Assembly: GCA_051879015.1 (NCBI GenBank)
Contig: JBJELF010000010.1
Span: 1 to 32,368 of the forward strand
Direction: 5' to 3'
Length of the DNA: 32,368 nt
Source of the DNA: JBJELF01 sp051879015
Lineage (GTDB): Bacteria > Bacillota > Clostridia > Lachnospirales > Lachnospiraceae
Below the pieces are notes generated by a model. It was not told the origin of the DNA, made no database searches, and saw only the letters and a list, made by a program, of their open reading frames with translations. Positions 15,683 to 23,904 of this stretch are shown in pieces. A program made the position numbers and the translations under genes. The stretch's first letter is position 1. Each line of letters opens with the position of its first letter.

Positions 15683-16531
15683 ATGGATAATGTATTTTCA
15701 ACTTTCTCAAAAAAACATGATTACTTAATCTGTATCGACTCAGATGGCTGTGCAATGGACACAATGGATATCAAACATATCAATTGTTTTGGACCGTGCA
15801 TGGTAAAAGAATGGCATTTGGAACAATGGCAGGATGAAATTTTGACCCGCTGGAATGCAATCAATCTCTACACCATGACCCGAGGCATTAACCGTTTCAA
15901 AGGTCTGGCAATTGCACTAAAAGAAATCGATGCACAATACTGTCCAATTGAGGACCTAGATAGCCTGCTGCAATGGGTCGATACCTCAAAAGAACTATCA
16001 AACAAAGCAATCAAACAGATAGCTGAGGAAACAAGAAGCATCGCACTGCAAAAAGCATATCAATGGTCTCTCGCAGTAAATGCCTCTATTGAAAAGCTTC
16101 CAGATGAATGCAAACAGCCTTTCAATGGCGTAAAAGAAGGATTAAAAAAAGCTCATCTCTCAGCTGATATTGCTATTGTCTCCTCGGCAAATCCAGAAGC
16201 AGTGATAAAAGAATGGAATGATCACGGATTGATGGACAGTGTAGACATTATGCTTGCTCAAAATGTAGGAAGTAAAGCATATTGTATTGGAGAGATGGCA
16301 AAGAAGGGATATGACAAAGCAAAAATCTTGATGGTAGGTGATGCGCCTGGGGATCGCGATGCCGCATCAAAAAATGGAGTTCTGTACTATCCAATTTTAG
16401 TTCGCAAGGAAACTCAATCTTGGGAAAAATTCACCAATGAAGCACTGGATTTGTTCTTGAATAATGCCTACGCCGGCGAATATCAGGCAGCTCAGATTCG
16501 TGCCTTCGAAGAAAATCTTTCTAATTCGTAA
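15683..16531 (+). CDS. HAD-superfamily hydrolase (probable phosphatase)
   Basis: Protein of 282 residues with all four HAD motifs: motif I D19-S-D21-G-C (nucleophile Asp19, acid/base Asp21), motif II Ser167 in IVSSAN, motif III probably Lys198, and motif IV GDAPGDRD at 219-226. A helical cap lies between about 28 and 145. Motif I has Cys where most phosphatases have Thr or Val (DxDGT/V). The substrate is probably a phosphorylated sugar or metabolite, judging from position: it precedes the GH3 at 16592 by 60 bases in one operon. A GGGGGG ribosome binding site lies 8 bases before the ATG. Upstream are a palindrome and a stem-loop that may regulate it. Confidence 0.85.
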   Translation: MDNVFSTFSKKHDYLICIDSDGCAMDTMDIKHINCFGPCMVKEWHLEQWQDEILTRWNAINLYTMTRGINRFKGLAIALKEIDAQYCPIEDLDSLLQWVDTSKELSNKAIKQIAEETRSIALQKAYQWSLAVNASIEKLPDECKQPFNGVKEGLKKAHLSADIAIVSSANPEAVIKEWNDHGLMDSVDIMLAQNVGSKAYCIGEMAKKGYDKAKILMVGDAPGDRDAASKNGVLYYPILVRKETQSWEKFTNEALDLFLNNAYAGEYQAAQIRAFEENLSNS

Positions 16532-16591
16532 AGAATAAATTTATGTGAAACAAAATCATTACTTAAATAACTCAATAGGAGGAACACAAAC

Positions 16592-18328
16592 ATGGTAGAT
16601 TTGACAAAGGCACCTTTTTTTCTGGATAAAGAACAGCTTACATGGGTGGAAGACACCATTGCTTCTATGACACTCGAAGAAAAAGTAGGACAATTATTCG
16701 TACAAATGCGCAAAAGTCTTGAGCCTGAAGTAATTAAAAATACATTAGCAACCTATCACCAAGGTGGTTTGCGCTGGCAGGGCGGCGACCGCAATGGCGT
16801 TTATAATCAAAATAAGTTATATCAGGAAAATTCAAGAATCCCTCTTTTAATCGCTGCAAACTGTGACAATGGCGGTGATGGCTGTCTTTCCGATGGTACT
16901 TTCGTAGCAACGGCCGCAGAGGCTGCTGCAGGAGGTGATACCCAAACTGCCTATGATATGGGTTATGTAGCTGGCCGTGAAGCATCCAGCGTTGGTGTTA
17001 ACTGGATGTTTAATCCCTGTGCCGATATTTACATGAATTGGAGAAATACCATCGTTAACACCAGATCTTTTGGAGACAACGCAGACCAAGTCATTATGAA
17101 TATTCGCGCTTATATCCAAGGAATTCACCAAAGTAATATCGCCTGCTGCTGCAAACATTTCCCTGGAGATGGCGTAGAAGAGCGAGACCAGCATCTCGTG
17201 CTCGGTGTCAATGACTTATCCGTGGAAGAATGGAATAACTCCTTCCGCAAAGTCTATCAGACCATGATTGATGAAGGATTGGAGAGTATTATGGTGGGAC
17301 ATATCGCTCTTCCAGAAATGAGCCGCAAACTTCGCCCTGGCATCAAAGACGAAGAAATTATGCCAGCGACCCTTGCTCCAGAATTGTTGACAGATTTGCT
17401 GCGTGGAGAGATGGGATTCAATGGTGTTGTCATCACTGATGCCTCCCATATGGCCGGTATCGCTTGTATGGAAAAGAGAGAAATTGCCGTTCCAAAAGCC
17501 ATCGCGAGCGGCTGCGACATGTTCCTTTTCAGCAATGATACCGCTGAAGACTTTGGATATATGATGGCTGGGGTACAAAATGGTATCATCACCGAAGAAC
17601 GCTTGTCCGATGCTCTGCACCGCATTCTCGGCTTAAAAGCAAAACTGAGATTATATAAAAAAGAAATGTCTATTCCAGACCCGTCCGTCAAGGAACAAGT
17701 AGTAGGCTGTGCAGAACATCTGCAGTTAGCAGAAAATGCTGCAGAACGCTGCATTACCTTGGTAAAAAATACACGACACGAAATTCCTATTAATCCAGCT
17801 GTTCAAAAACGTGCCCGTCTTGTATTTATTCAATCCACTCCTACCTCAAAGGGATATAAAGCAGACCCCGTAAAGCAGGTGGTTATTGAGGAATTGGAGC
17901 GTGCTGGATTTGATGTAACTGTTGCACCAAACTTCCACGATTTGGAAGTAGAGAAAGGTGTCAGCCCAATGAATATGCTTACTATGATGAACTGCGGAAA
18001 GATGGAGGATTACCGTGCCAATTATGATGTAACCTTCCTGGTCATCAATGTCAAAGGCTATGCTCAGGAAAACAATGTTCGTCTGCGCTGGAGCTGCAAT
18101 CATTCCAGTGAACTTCCTTGGTATGTAACAGAGGTTCCGTGCGTCGGCATCAGCTTAAACTACACAAATCATCTGATTGATGTGCCACAGGTACACACAT
18201 TCGTCAATGCCTATGGCTCCACTCGTACATCAATTCGTACCGCCATCGAAAAGATTTGCGGAAAAAGCGAATTTACTGGTACCGCCAGCGACACCGTATT
18301 CTGCGGAAAATGGGATACCAGATTATAA
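16592..18328 (+). CDS. GH3 family glycosidase, NagZ-type (paralogue B)
   Basis: Paralogue of the GH3 at 9447-11162, 578 residues, no signal peptide. KHFPGDG is at 188-194, with the D199-Q-H201 dyad at the same positions as in paralogue A, and the nucleophile Asp283 in VITDASHM. Shared blocks include DTIASM, EEKVGQLFV, SRIPLLIA, NWRNTIV and DMFLF; divergence is greater in the C-terminal domain, though both end in KSEFTGT/KSEFKGT...CG(K/R)WDT(R/K)L. AGGAGG precedes the ATG. It follows the HAD gene and ends at a strong terminator. Conserved catalytic residues argue that both paralogues are active, perhaps on different linkages or chain lengths. Hydrolase or phosphorylase activity cannot be decided from sequence. 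Confidence 0.88.
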   Translation: MVDLTKAPFFLDKEQLTWVEDTIASMTLEEKVGQLFVQMRKSLEPEVIKNTLATYHQGGLRWQGGDRNGVYNQNKLYQENSRIPLLIAANCDNGGDGCLSDGTFVATAAEAAAGGDTQTAYDMGYVAGREASSVGVNWMFNPCADIYMNWRNTIVNTRSFGDNADQVIMNIRAYIQGIHQSNIACCCKHFPGDGVEERDQHLVLGVNDLSVEEWNNSFRKVYQTMIDEGLESIMVGHIALPEMSRKLRPGIKDEEIMPATLAPELLTDLLRGEMGFNGVVITDASHMAGIACMEKREIAVPKAIASGCDMFLFSNDTAEDFGYMMAGVQNGIITEERLSDALHRILGLKAKLRLYKKEMSIPDPSVKEQVVGCAEHLQLAENAAERCITLVKNTRHEIPINPAVQKRARLVFIQSTPTSKGYKADPVKQVVIEELERAGFDVTVAPNFHDLEVEKGVSPMNMLTMMNCGKMEDYRANYDVTFLVINVKGYAQENNVRLRWSCNHSSELPWYVTEVPCVGISLNYTNHLIDVPQVHTFVNAYGSTRTSIRTAIEKICGKSEFTGTASDTVFCGKWDTRL

Positions 18329-18371
18329 GTGACTGAGTGATTAGTCTGCTTTCTCCTTTTTTCATAGATTC

Positions 18372-18402
18372 CCTCCGCCAGCTACCCTTGCACTGGCGGA
18401 GG
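18372..18402 (+). terminator. Terminator after GH3 paralogue B
   Basis: Perfect 10-bp stem CCTCCGCCAG / CTGGCGGAGG with an 11-base loop, then an AT-rich tract (ATTTATTACTTTTT) on the plus strand. It lies between convergent GH3 and hisB, so it may also slow minus-strand transcription. Confidence 0.8.
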
Positions 18403-18423
18403 ATTTATTACTTTTTCATAGAA

Positions 18424-19008
18424 TTATAGCATTCCCTTGGTGGAAAGCACATCATTAATGCGCTCATCCTTCTGAGTGGCCATATCCAATGCTTTTGCAA
18501 AAGCTTTAAAAGCCCCTTCAATGATATGATGATTATTAGAACCATAAATCTGCTTAATATGTAAATTCATCATAGCACTGTAAGAAATAGCATAAAAAAA
18601 CTCTCTCACCATCTCCGTATCAAAATCACCAACTCGTGGTGTAGTCAAATTTAAATCACAAATCAAATAAGGTCTGCCGCCCAAATCAATAGCACATAAA
18701 ATCAAACTTTCATCCATCGGCAGCATCATAGAACCATATCGCTTCATTCCCTTTTTGTCACCGATAGCCTGCAAAATTGCCTGTCCCAGCACAATACCGG
18801 TATCCTCGATGGTGTGATGACAATCTACATCCAGATCTCCGTCTACCTGCACCACCAAATCAAACAATCCATGACGTGCAAAACTGTTAAGCATATGGTC
18901 AAAAAATCCAATTCCTGTTGAAATGTCTGTTTTTCCCGTGCCATCCAAATCTAACCTTACATAAATATCGGTCTCTTTTGTTGTACGCTTAATCTCTGCC
19001 ATTCGCAT
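18424..19008 (-). CDS. hisB: HisB, imidazoleglycerol-phosphate dehydratase
   Basis: Histidine biosynthesis enzyme, converting imidazoleglycerol phosphate to imidazole acetol phosphate with manganese. Monofunctional form of 194 residues. Metal-ligand motifs HHTIED at 64-69 and NNHHIIEGAFKAFAKAL near the C terminus are both present, as is FFDHML near 35-40. Possible starts are a GTG at 19017, an ATG at 19008 and an ATG at 19002; I choose 19008 because GGAG is 10 bases upstream and the protein then begins MRMAEIKRTTKET as in homologues. It is the last gene of this his segment, 5 bases after the hisD stop. Confidence 0.95.
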   Translation of the reverse strand: MRMAEIKRTTKETDIYVRLDLDGTGKTDISTGIGFFDHMLNSFARHGLFDLVVQVDGDLDVDCHHTIEDTGIVLGQAILQAIGDKKGMKRYGSMMLPMDESLILCAIDLGGRPYLICDLNLTTPRVGDFDTEMVREFFYAISYSAMMNLHIKQIYGSNNHHIIEGAFKAFAKALDMATQKDERINDVLSTKGML

Positions 19009-19013
19009 TCCAA

Positions 19014-20309
19014 TCACTCTCCTTCAAAACGCACACGAATCGAATTTGCATGTGCAGTCAATCTCTCCGACTCCGCAAACTGGATAATATCTTTATGAAT
19101 CGGCTTCAATGCCTCCTTGGAATAATAAATAATACTTGATTTTTTAATATAATCATCTACGCTCAATGGAGAGAAAAATTTTGCTGTTCCATTAGTTGGC
19201 AATACATGATTTGGTCCAGCAAAGTAATCCCCCAGAGGCTCCGAGCTATACTCACCCATAAAAATAGCGCCTGCATTACGAATCTTAGTCATCACTTCAA
19301 ACGGATTTTTGGTCACAATTTCCAAGTGTTCAGACGCAATCTCATTCGCTACATCAATGGCTTCCTCCATGTTATCTGCCAGCAAAATATATCCATAATT
19401 GTCTAAAGATTTGGAAATAATATCACTTCTAGACAGAGACTGCAAAAATACATCAATTTCTGCTGAAACTCTCTCTGCCAACGCTTCGCTGGTTGTCACC
19501 AAAATAGCTGATGCTAATTCATCATGCTCTGCTTGAGAGAGCAAATCTGCTGCCACAAATCTCGGATTGGCAGTCTCATCGGCAATGACCATAATTTCAC
19601 TCGGTCCCGCAATACTGTCAATACTTACATGACCATAGACAGCCTTCTTCGCCAAAGCTACATAAATATTTCCAGGTCCGACAATCTTATTGACTTTTGG
19701 AATAGACTCCGTACCAAAAGCCAAAGCTGCAATGGCCTGCGCACCACCTACCTTATATACCTCAGTCGCACCAGCTAAATAAGCTGCCGTTAATGTCACC
19801 GGATTCACCTTTCCATCTTTTCCAGGTGGTGTCACCATAGCAATACGCTCTACACCAGCCACCTCTGCTGGAATAATATTCATCAAGACAGAAGAGGGAT
19901 AAGCAGCTTTTCCTCCTGGTACATAAACACCCACGCTCTGCAATGGCGTCACCTTCTGACCTAAAATAGTACCATCTGGTTTACTGTCAAACCAACTATA
20001 CTGTTTCTGTTTCTCATGGTAAGCACGAATATTAACTAAAGCCTTCTTCATAACCTCCAAAAGCTCTGGCTCTACTGCGGCTACAGCCTCATCGATTTCT
20101 GCCTGCGTGACGCGAATGGTATCTGCTGTCACCATCGCACCGTCAAATTTTTGGGTATACTCAAAAATTGCCTCATCCCCACGCACCTTCACATCATCTA
20201 CAATGGCTGCCACACGGTCTGCATAGACAGTGTAATTATTGGGGTCACGTTTCAATAAATCTGCCAAAATATTTTTCTTTGCCGCCTCATTCAATCGAAC
20301 TGTTCTCAT
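19014..20309 (-). CDS. hisD: HisD, histidinol dehydrogenase
   Basis: Zinc enzyme for the last two steps of histidine synthesis (histidinol to histidine, two NAD). Length 431, normal. Seen: VGGAQAIAALAFGTESIPKVNKIVGPGN near 190-217, the GPSEIMVIADE segment near 240, SQAEHD near 262 (zinc ligands Gln and His), SEHLEI near 330, and GPNHVLPT near 370. An in-frame TTG lies six bases upstream, but GGAG is 9 bases before the ATG at 20309, which I prefer. It follows hisG by 13 bases and precedes hisB by 5 bases, so they share one transcript. Confidence 0.97.
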   Translation of the reverse strand: MRTVRLNEAAKKNILADLLKRDPNNYTVYADRVAAIVDDVKVRGDEAIFEYTQKFDGAMVTADTIRVTQAEIDEAVAAVEPELLEVMKKALVNIRAYHEKQKQYSWFDSKPDGTILGQKVTPLQSVGVYVPGGKAAYPSSVLMNIIPAEVAGVERIAMVTPPGKDGKVNPVTLTAAYLAGATEVYKVGGAQAIAALAFGTESIPKVNKIVGPGNIYVALAKKAVYGHVSIDSIAGPSEIMVIADETANPRFVAADLLSQAEHDELASAILVTTSEALAERVSAEIDVFLQSLSRSDIISKSLDNYGYILLADNMEEAIDVANEIASEHLEIVTKNPFEVMTKIRNAGAIFMGEYSSEPLGDYFAGPNHVLPTNGTAKFFSPLSVDDYIKKSSIIYYSKEALKPIHKDIIQFAESERLTAHANSIRVRFEGE

Positions 20310-20322
20310 ATCCAATTTCTCC

Positions 20323-20964
20323 TTATAATATACTCTTTAATTCTCTAATAATCTTTGTAATTCGCTCATGCTCCATCTTCATACTGACCTGATTGACAAC
20401 CATGCGCGCAGACAAAGGACAAACCTCTTCCAAAACTACCAGACCATTCTCACGAAGAGTAGAACCAGTCTCCACAATGTCCACAATTACTTCTGCCAAA
20501 CCGACAATAGGCGCCAATTCAATAGAACCATTTAACTTAATAATCTCCACCGTCTGATGCTTTTTATTATAAAAATAGTCCTTAGCAATATTTGGGTACT
20601 TTGTTGCGACACGAATTAATTCATGATGTTTTAAATATTTCATAGATGATTCCGGACCACAAACACACATGCGGCACTGCCCTTTCTTCAAATCCAGTAC
20701 CTCGTAGATGTTCCTTCCTTCCTCCAAAATCGTGTCTTTCCCCACAACACCAATATCAGCAGCACCATATTCTACATAAGTCGGCACATCTGAGGGCTTT
20801 GCCAGAAAAAATCTTAACTTTAATTCCTCATTGACAAAAATTAGTCTTCGGGAGTTTTTATCCTCCATCTCCTCGCAGGTAATACCAATCTGTGCCAACA
20901 TTTCCATCGCCTGCTTGGCAAGTCTGCCCTTTGATAAGGCAAAGGTTAAGTATCTATCACTCAT
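20323..20964 (-). CDS. hisG: HisG, ATP phosphoribosyltransferase, short form
   Basis: First enzyme of histidine synthesis, joining ATP and PRPP. At 213 residues it is the short HisG form, which lacks the regulatory C-terminal domain and needs HisZ. Motifs: FALSKGRLAK near residues 7-16, AAD(I)GVVGKD near 67-75, and the PRPP-binding region IVDIVETGSTLRENGL near 160-175. The start at 20964 has GAGG 8 bases upstream; a GTG nine bases earlier is less well placed. hisZ lies immediately upstream with a 10-base gap, consistent with a HisZ-HisG hetero-octamer. Confidence 0.96.
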   Translation of the reverse strand: MSDRYLTFALSKGRLAKQAMEMLAQIGITCEEMEDKNSRRLIFVNEELKLRFFLAKPSDVPTYVEYGAADIGVVGKDTILEEGRNIYEVLDLKKGQCRMCVCGPESSMKYLKHHELIRVATKYPNIAKDYFYNKKHQTVEIIKLNGSIELAPIVGLAEVIVDIVETGSTLRENGLVVLEEVCPLSARMVVNQVSMKMEHERITKIIRELKSIL

Positions 20965-20974
20965 TTTTTCCACC

Positions 20975-22237
20975 TCAATCCAACAAATCTTTCAGAGAAA
21001 CCACACTGGAAGCACCTGTATCCGTCGCAATTACCTGCACTGTCTCTCCCGTCTCATCAATATACAAGAGACCACCCACATAACTTCTGCGAGCATATTC
21101 CATGTAATCTGACAAACTTTTTTCATGATATTTTTTCATTACCTGCAGACTGGTACCTGTGTTACGCAGCTGATTTGCCAGCTGCAAAGCAAGGACTTTT
21201 TGTTTTCTGTCATACAGTAAAATGGTCCCCATAATATCCGTATCAATATTGATATCCTGTCGTCTCATGGCAGCCATCAGTGAATCCACTAAAATAGCAA
21301 AACCGATGGAAGGACTTTCTTTTCCATACTGAGAAATCAATGTATCATAACGACCGCCCGCCGCAATGGCTTCACCCGTACCATAAGTGTAGGCTCTAAA
21401 AATAATGCCCGTATAATAGCGATATTGACTAACCATACCTAACTCAAAGGTGACATACTTTTCCAGACCATACACTTCCAACAGACCATACAATTTTTGC
21501 AAATGAAGCAATGCTGCTCTTGATTTTTCATTTTTGACCATCTCCAAAGCTTTCTCCAACTGCTCCAAATCACCAAACATCTGCGGAATCTCAATTAAAG
21601 CATGCTTTAATTCTGTAGAAATTACCTTTTTCTGCACTATTTCTTCCATACCAAAGAAGTTTTTAACTACCATCATGCGAGTCATTTCTTCCTTCTCATC
21701 CTCAGAAAGCTGTGCTTCCTCCATTAGACCTTCAATAATATCAATATGTCCTAACTCAATCTGAAACTCCTTTAAACCTACCTTTTTCAAGCAATTAGCC
21801 AAAAGGGCAATCATCTCCGCATCAGCATCCGATGTTGCATCATTAATCAACTCGGCACCAATCTGCGTGATTTCTTTCAATCTTCCTTGATAGCTGTTAT
21901 TATTTTTAAAAGTTTCTCCCGCATAGAAAAGGCGAATCGGCATATCCTCCTCCATAAAATATTTAGCCGTACAGCGTGCCACTGGCGGAGTCATATCTGG
22001 TCTCAACACCAACGTATTTCCATCGCGATCAGTAAACTTAAACATTTCCTTTGAAATCGCACTTCCAGTTTCTTTATTAAATACATCAAAATACTCAAAC
22101 ATTGGAGTGCGAATCTGGCGAAAGCCAAACAGTTTCAATAAACTTTTAATCTGCTCCTCCAAAGTTTCTTTCTGTGCACATTCCTGATAGTACAAATCTC
22201 TCACACCTTCAGGCGTGTGCAATAACTTCTTTTTCAT
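20975..22237 (-). CDS. hisZ: HisZ, regulatory subunit of ATP phosphoribosyltransferase
   Basis: Paralogue of histidyl-tRNA synthetase without tRNA charging; it allows feedback inhibition of short HisG by histidine. Length 420. The N terminus LLHTPEGVRDLYYQE is the HisZ signature; the class II fold motifs follow (FGFRQIRTPMFEYFDVF, LRPDMTPPVARC, RLFYAGETFKNN, and AAGGRYDTLISQYG near 310). The anticodon-binding domain of a true HisRS is reduced, and context next to short hisG decides between the two. The ribosome binding site is modest (AAAGG, 12 bases from the ATG). It is first in the his operon and lies about 65 bases after the likely transcription start. Confidence 0.95.
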   Translation of the reverse strand: MKKKLLHTPEGVRDLYYQECAQKETLEEQIKSLLKLFGFRQIRTPMFEYFDVFNKETGSAISKEMFKFTDRDGNTLVLRPDMTPPVARCTAKYFMEEDMPIRLFYAGETFKNNNSYQGRLKEITQIGAELINDATSDADAEMIALLANCLKKVGLKEFQIELGHIDIIEGLMEEAQLSEDEKEEMTRMMVVKNFFGMEEIVQKKVISTELKHALIEIPQMFGDLEQLEKALEMVKNEKSRAALLHLQKLYGLLEVYGLEKYVTFELGMVSQYRYYTGIIFRAYTYGTGEAIAAGGRYDTLISQYGKESPSIGFAILVDSLMAAMRRQDINIDTDIMGTILLYDRKQKVLALQLANQLRNTGTSLQVMKKYHEKSLSDYMEYARRSYVGGLLYIDETGETVQVIATDTGASSVVSLKDLLD

Positions 22238-22269
22238 AATGACTAACTACCTTTCTCTTTCTATAGCTT

Positions 22270-22287
22270 TATCACTGTAAAGTGATA
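22270..22287 (-). promoter_or_regulatory. Palindrome in the leader of the his operon
   Basis: TATCACTTTACAGTGATA on the minus strand: perfect 7-bp half-sites with a 4-base centre, starting about 25 bases after the -10. It may be an operator or an RNA hairpin. The gap between recU and hisZ is only 104 bases, too short for a T-box leader. Confidence 0.55.
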
Positions 22288-22312
22288 ATATGATAACGCA
22301 TTAGCACAGTGC

Positions 22313-22341
22313 ATTATACAGACTTTTTGATTATTTGTCAA
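22313..22341 (-). promoter_or_regulatory. Consensus promoter of the his operon
   Basis: TTGACA (22341-22336), a 17-base spacer and TATAAT (22318-22313): an exact sigma-A consensus at both hexamers and ideal spacing. The -35 begins at the base after the recU stop codon. Confidence 0.9.
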
Positions 22342-22872
22342 TCATCTACTGATAAGATCCAACTGCAGCTGCTCTAAAAAATGGATGTAAGCTCCGCCTG
22401 TTACTTTAATTTGAAAACTTCTGTCCACCTCTTCATAGGTAAAACTCTTTCGTCCACCCTCCTTAGCTCGCTCCCAAAATTGCTTCAAATCCCGAAAAGG
22501 CATATAATAAGCCTCATCTTTCTGTGAAAAATACAGAATAATAAATGCAATTCCCTGCTGTTGCTCAAACTGTTCCATAAATGCAATCTGATGTTCATGA
22601 ACATTCTGCAACGCAAATGTCAACGAAGCACATTCTTTGGCATCAAAACAGACAGGCACACCTTGTACTACTCCAATGTAATCCACCGTACTTTTTTGAT
22701 CAAAGTAAGCCAAGGTAATCTGCCTTGTATCTTTATCAATGCGCACTGGCGTAATAGGAGTGGGTACTTTCTGAAGTAAAGCCAATTTTTTGCTGCGGTA
22801 CACATCAATCGTATAATTGAGCATCTCCTCTAAAACAGAACCTCTCAACCCACGGGTGTTCCAAGTGGCCAT
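22342..22872 (-). CDS. recU: RecU, Holliday junction resolvase
   Basis: Firmicute resolvase that cleaves four-way junctions in recombination and repair. Length 176. The nuclease core is STVDYIGVVQGVPVCFDAKE at 61-80 (Asp64, Asp77 and Lys79 as catalytic residues), followed by FALQNVHEHQIAFMEQ and the C-terminal GGRKSFTYEEV segment, all RecU-like. It lacks the N-terminal extension of Bacillus RecU (206 residues) and starts MATWNTRGLRG. In Bacillus recU sits next to the penicillin-binding protein gene ponA; here it overlaps the end of a pseudouridine synthase gene by 28 bases. The start is supported by GGAGG seven bases upstream, inside that gene. Confidence 0.93.
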   Translation of the reverse strand: MATWNTRGLRGSVLEEMLNYTIDVYRSKKLALLQKVPTPITPVRIDKDTRQITLAYFDQKSTVDYIGVVQGVPVCFDAKECASLTFALQNVHEHQIAFMEQFEQQQGIAFIILYFSQKDEAYYMPFRDLKQFWERAKEGGRKSFTYEEVDRSFQIKVTGGAYIHFLEQLQLDLISR

Positions 22873-23849
22873 TCCAATCCCTCCCCTATCAATATTTTCT
22901 CAAATTTTCGAGGAAGAGGTGCCTCAAAGCAAGCCTCAGACACTGATGCCAGAGCACCTTCCAACTTAGGCATCTCCAAACAATAAGCATGCAAAAACTG
23001 AGAGCTAAGTCCATATTTTCTTTTTAATATCTGATTCCATCTGGCATCACCATATTTCTCATCGCCAGCCAGTGGATGTCCCACTGAAGCCAGATGAGCT
23101 CGAATCTGGTGGGAACGCCCTGTTACCAGCAAAACCTTCAAAAGTGTTACTCCTCCATTGCTCACTAAAGGCTCATATACTGTCTCAATCCATTTATCTT
23201 CTGGAAAATTTGCCTTACTGCTGACAAAAACACGATTGTGCTGCTCATCTTTATGCAAATATCCTGTCAGAATCTGCCTCTCCTCCATCTTTCCTTTTAC
23301 TAGACATAAATAGTATTTATGCATCTCCCTTGTCTGAAATAAATGGCTTAGCTGCTGCAGCCCAGCCATAGAAATACCTGCCGCCAAAATACCACTAGTA
23401 TTGCGGTCTAAACGATTACATACCGAAGGGTGAAAGCTGCGCAAATTTTCTTTTGTCAATTTTCCCGTCTCTAAAAGATAATCAATCATTAGCTCTACCA
23501 TAGACTCATCGTCTGGCTTTGCTTTCTGAGAAAGCACTCCGACCGGTTTATTTAACAAAAGAATATGCTCATCCTCATATAAAATCTGCAGCTTGTTCTT
23601 ACTTTTTGTCCTCACATTTTGCACTTCCACATGAGAAAATTTTTCAAATGTCTCATCAGAGAACCAAACTTCAATCTTATCTCCCTCCTGCAACTTTTCC
23701 GTACCTTCTGCTCTTTTTCCATTTAGGGTAATGTTCTTCTTGCGAATCATCTTATAGATAAAACTTGTCGGTGCCTGATTTAAAACTTTCATCAGAACCT
23801 TATCCAGACGCTGACCCGACTCCAACTTGGTCACTTCAATTTCTCTCAT
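22845..23849 (-). CDS. RluA-family pseudouridine synthase (RluC/RluD-like)
   Basis: Isomerises uridines to pseudouridine in 23S rRNA, or possibly tRNA. The 334-residue protein has an N-terminal S4 RNA-binding domain (about 12-60) and the catalytic domain with NRLDRNTSG near 145-153, Asp148 being the catalytic residue. Many family members have HRLD; the NRLD variant is common in Clostridia. Further motifs: LLLNKPVGVLSQ near 97-108, HKYYLCLVKG, and VTGRSHQIRAHLASVGHPLAGDEKYG. AAGGA lies 7 bases before the ATG. Which uridine it modifies is not clear. recU overlaps its 3' end. Confidence 0.93.
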   Translation of the reverse strand: MREIEVTKLESGQRLDKVLMKVLNQAPTSFIYKMIRKKNITLNGKRAEGTEKLQEGDKIEVWFSDETFEKFSHVEVQNVRTKSKNKLQILYEDEHILLLNKPVGVLSQKAKPDDESMVELMIDYLLETGKLTKENLRSFHPSVCNRLDRNTSGILAAGISMAGLQQLSHLFQTREMHKYYLCLVKGKMEERQILTGYLHKDEQHNRVFVSSKANFPEDKWIETVYEPLVSNGGVTLLKVLLVTGRSHQIRAHLASVGHPLAGDEKYGDARWNQILKRKYGLSSQFLHAYCLEMPKLEGALASVSEACFEAPLPRKFEKILIGEGLEWPLGTPVG

Positions 23850-23904
23850 ACTTTATTCCTTACTAATGATTTTATCACACTTTATCCCAAAATCGTCATC
23901 GATT

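Noticed and set aside
22238..22341. Possible T-box or his leader riboswitch before hisZ
   Set aside because: The gap is 104 bases and the transcript leader about 65; no T-box sequence or terminator is present.
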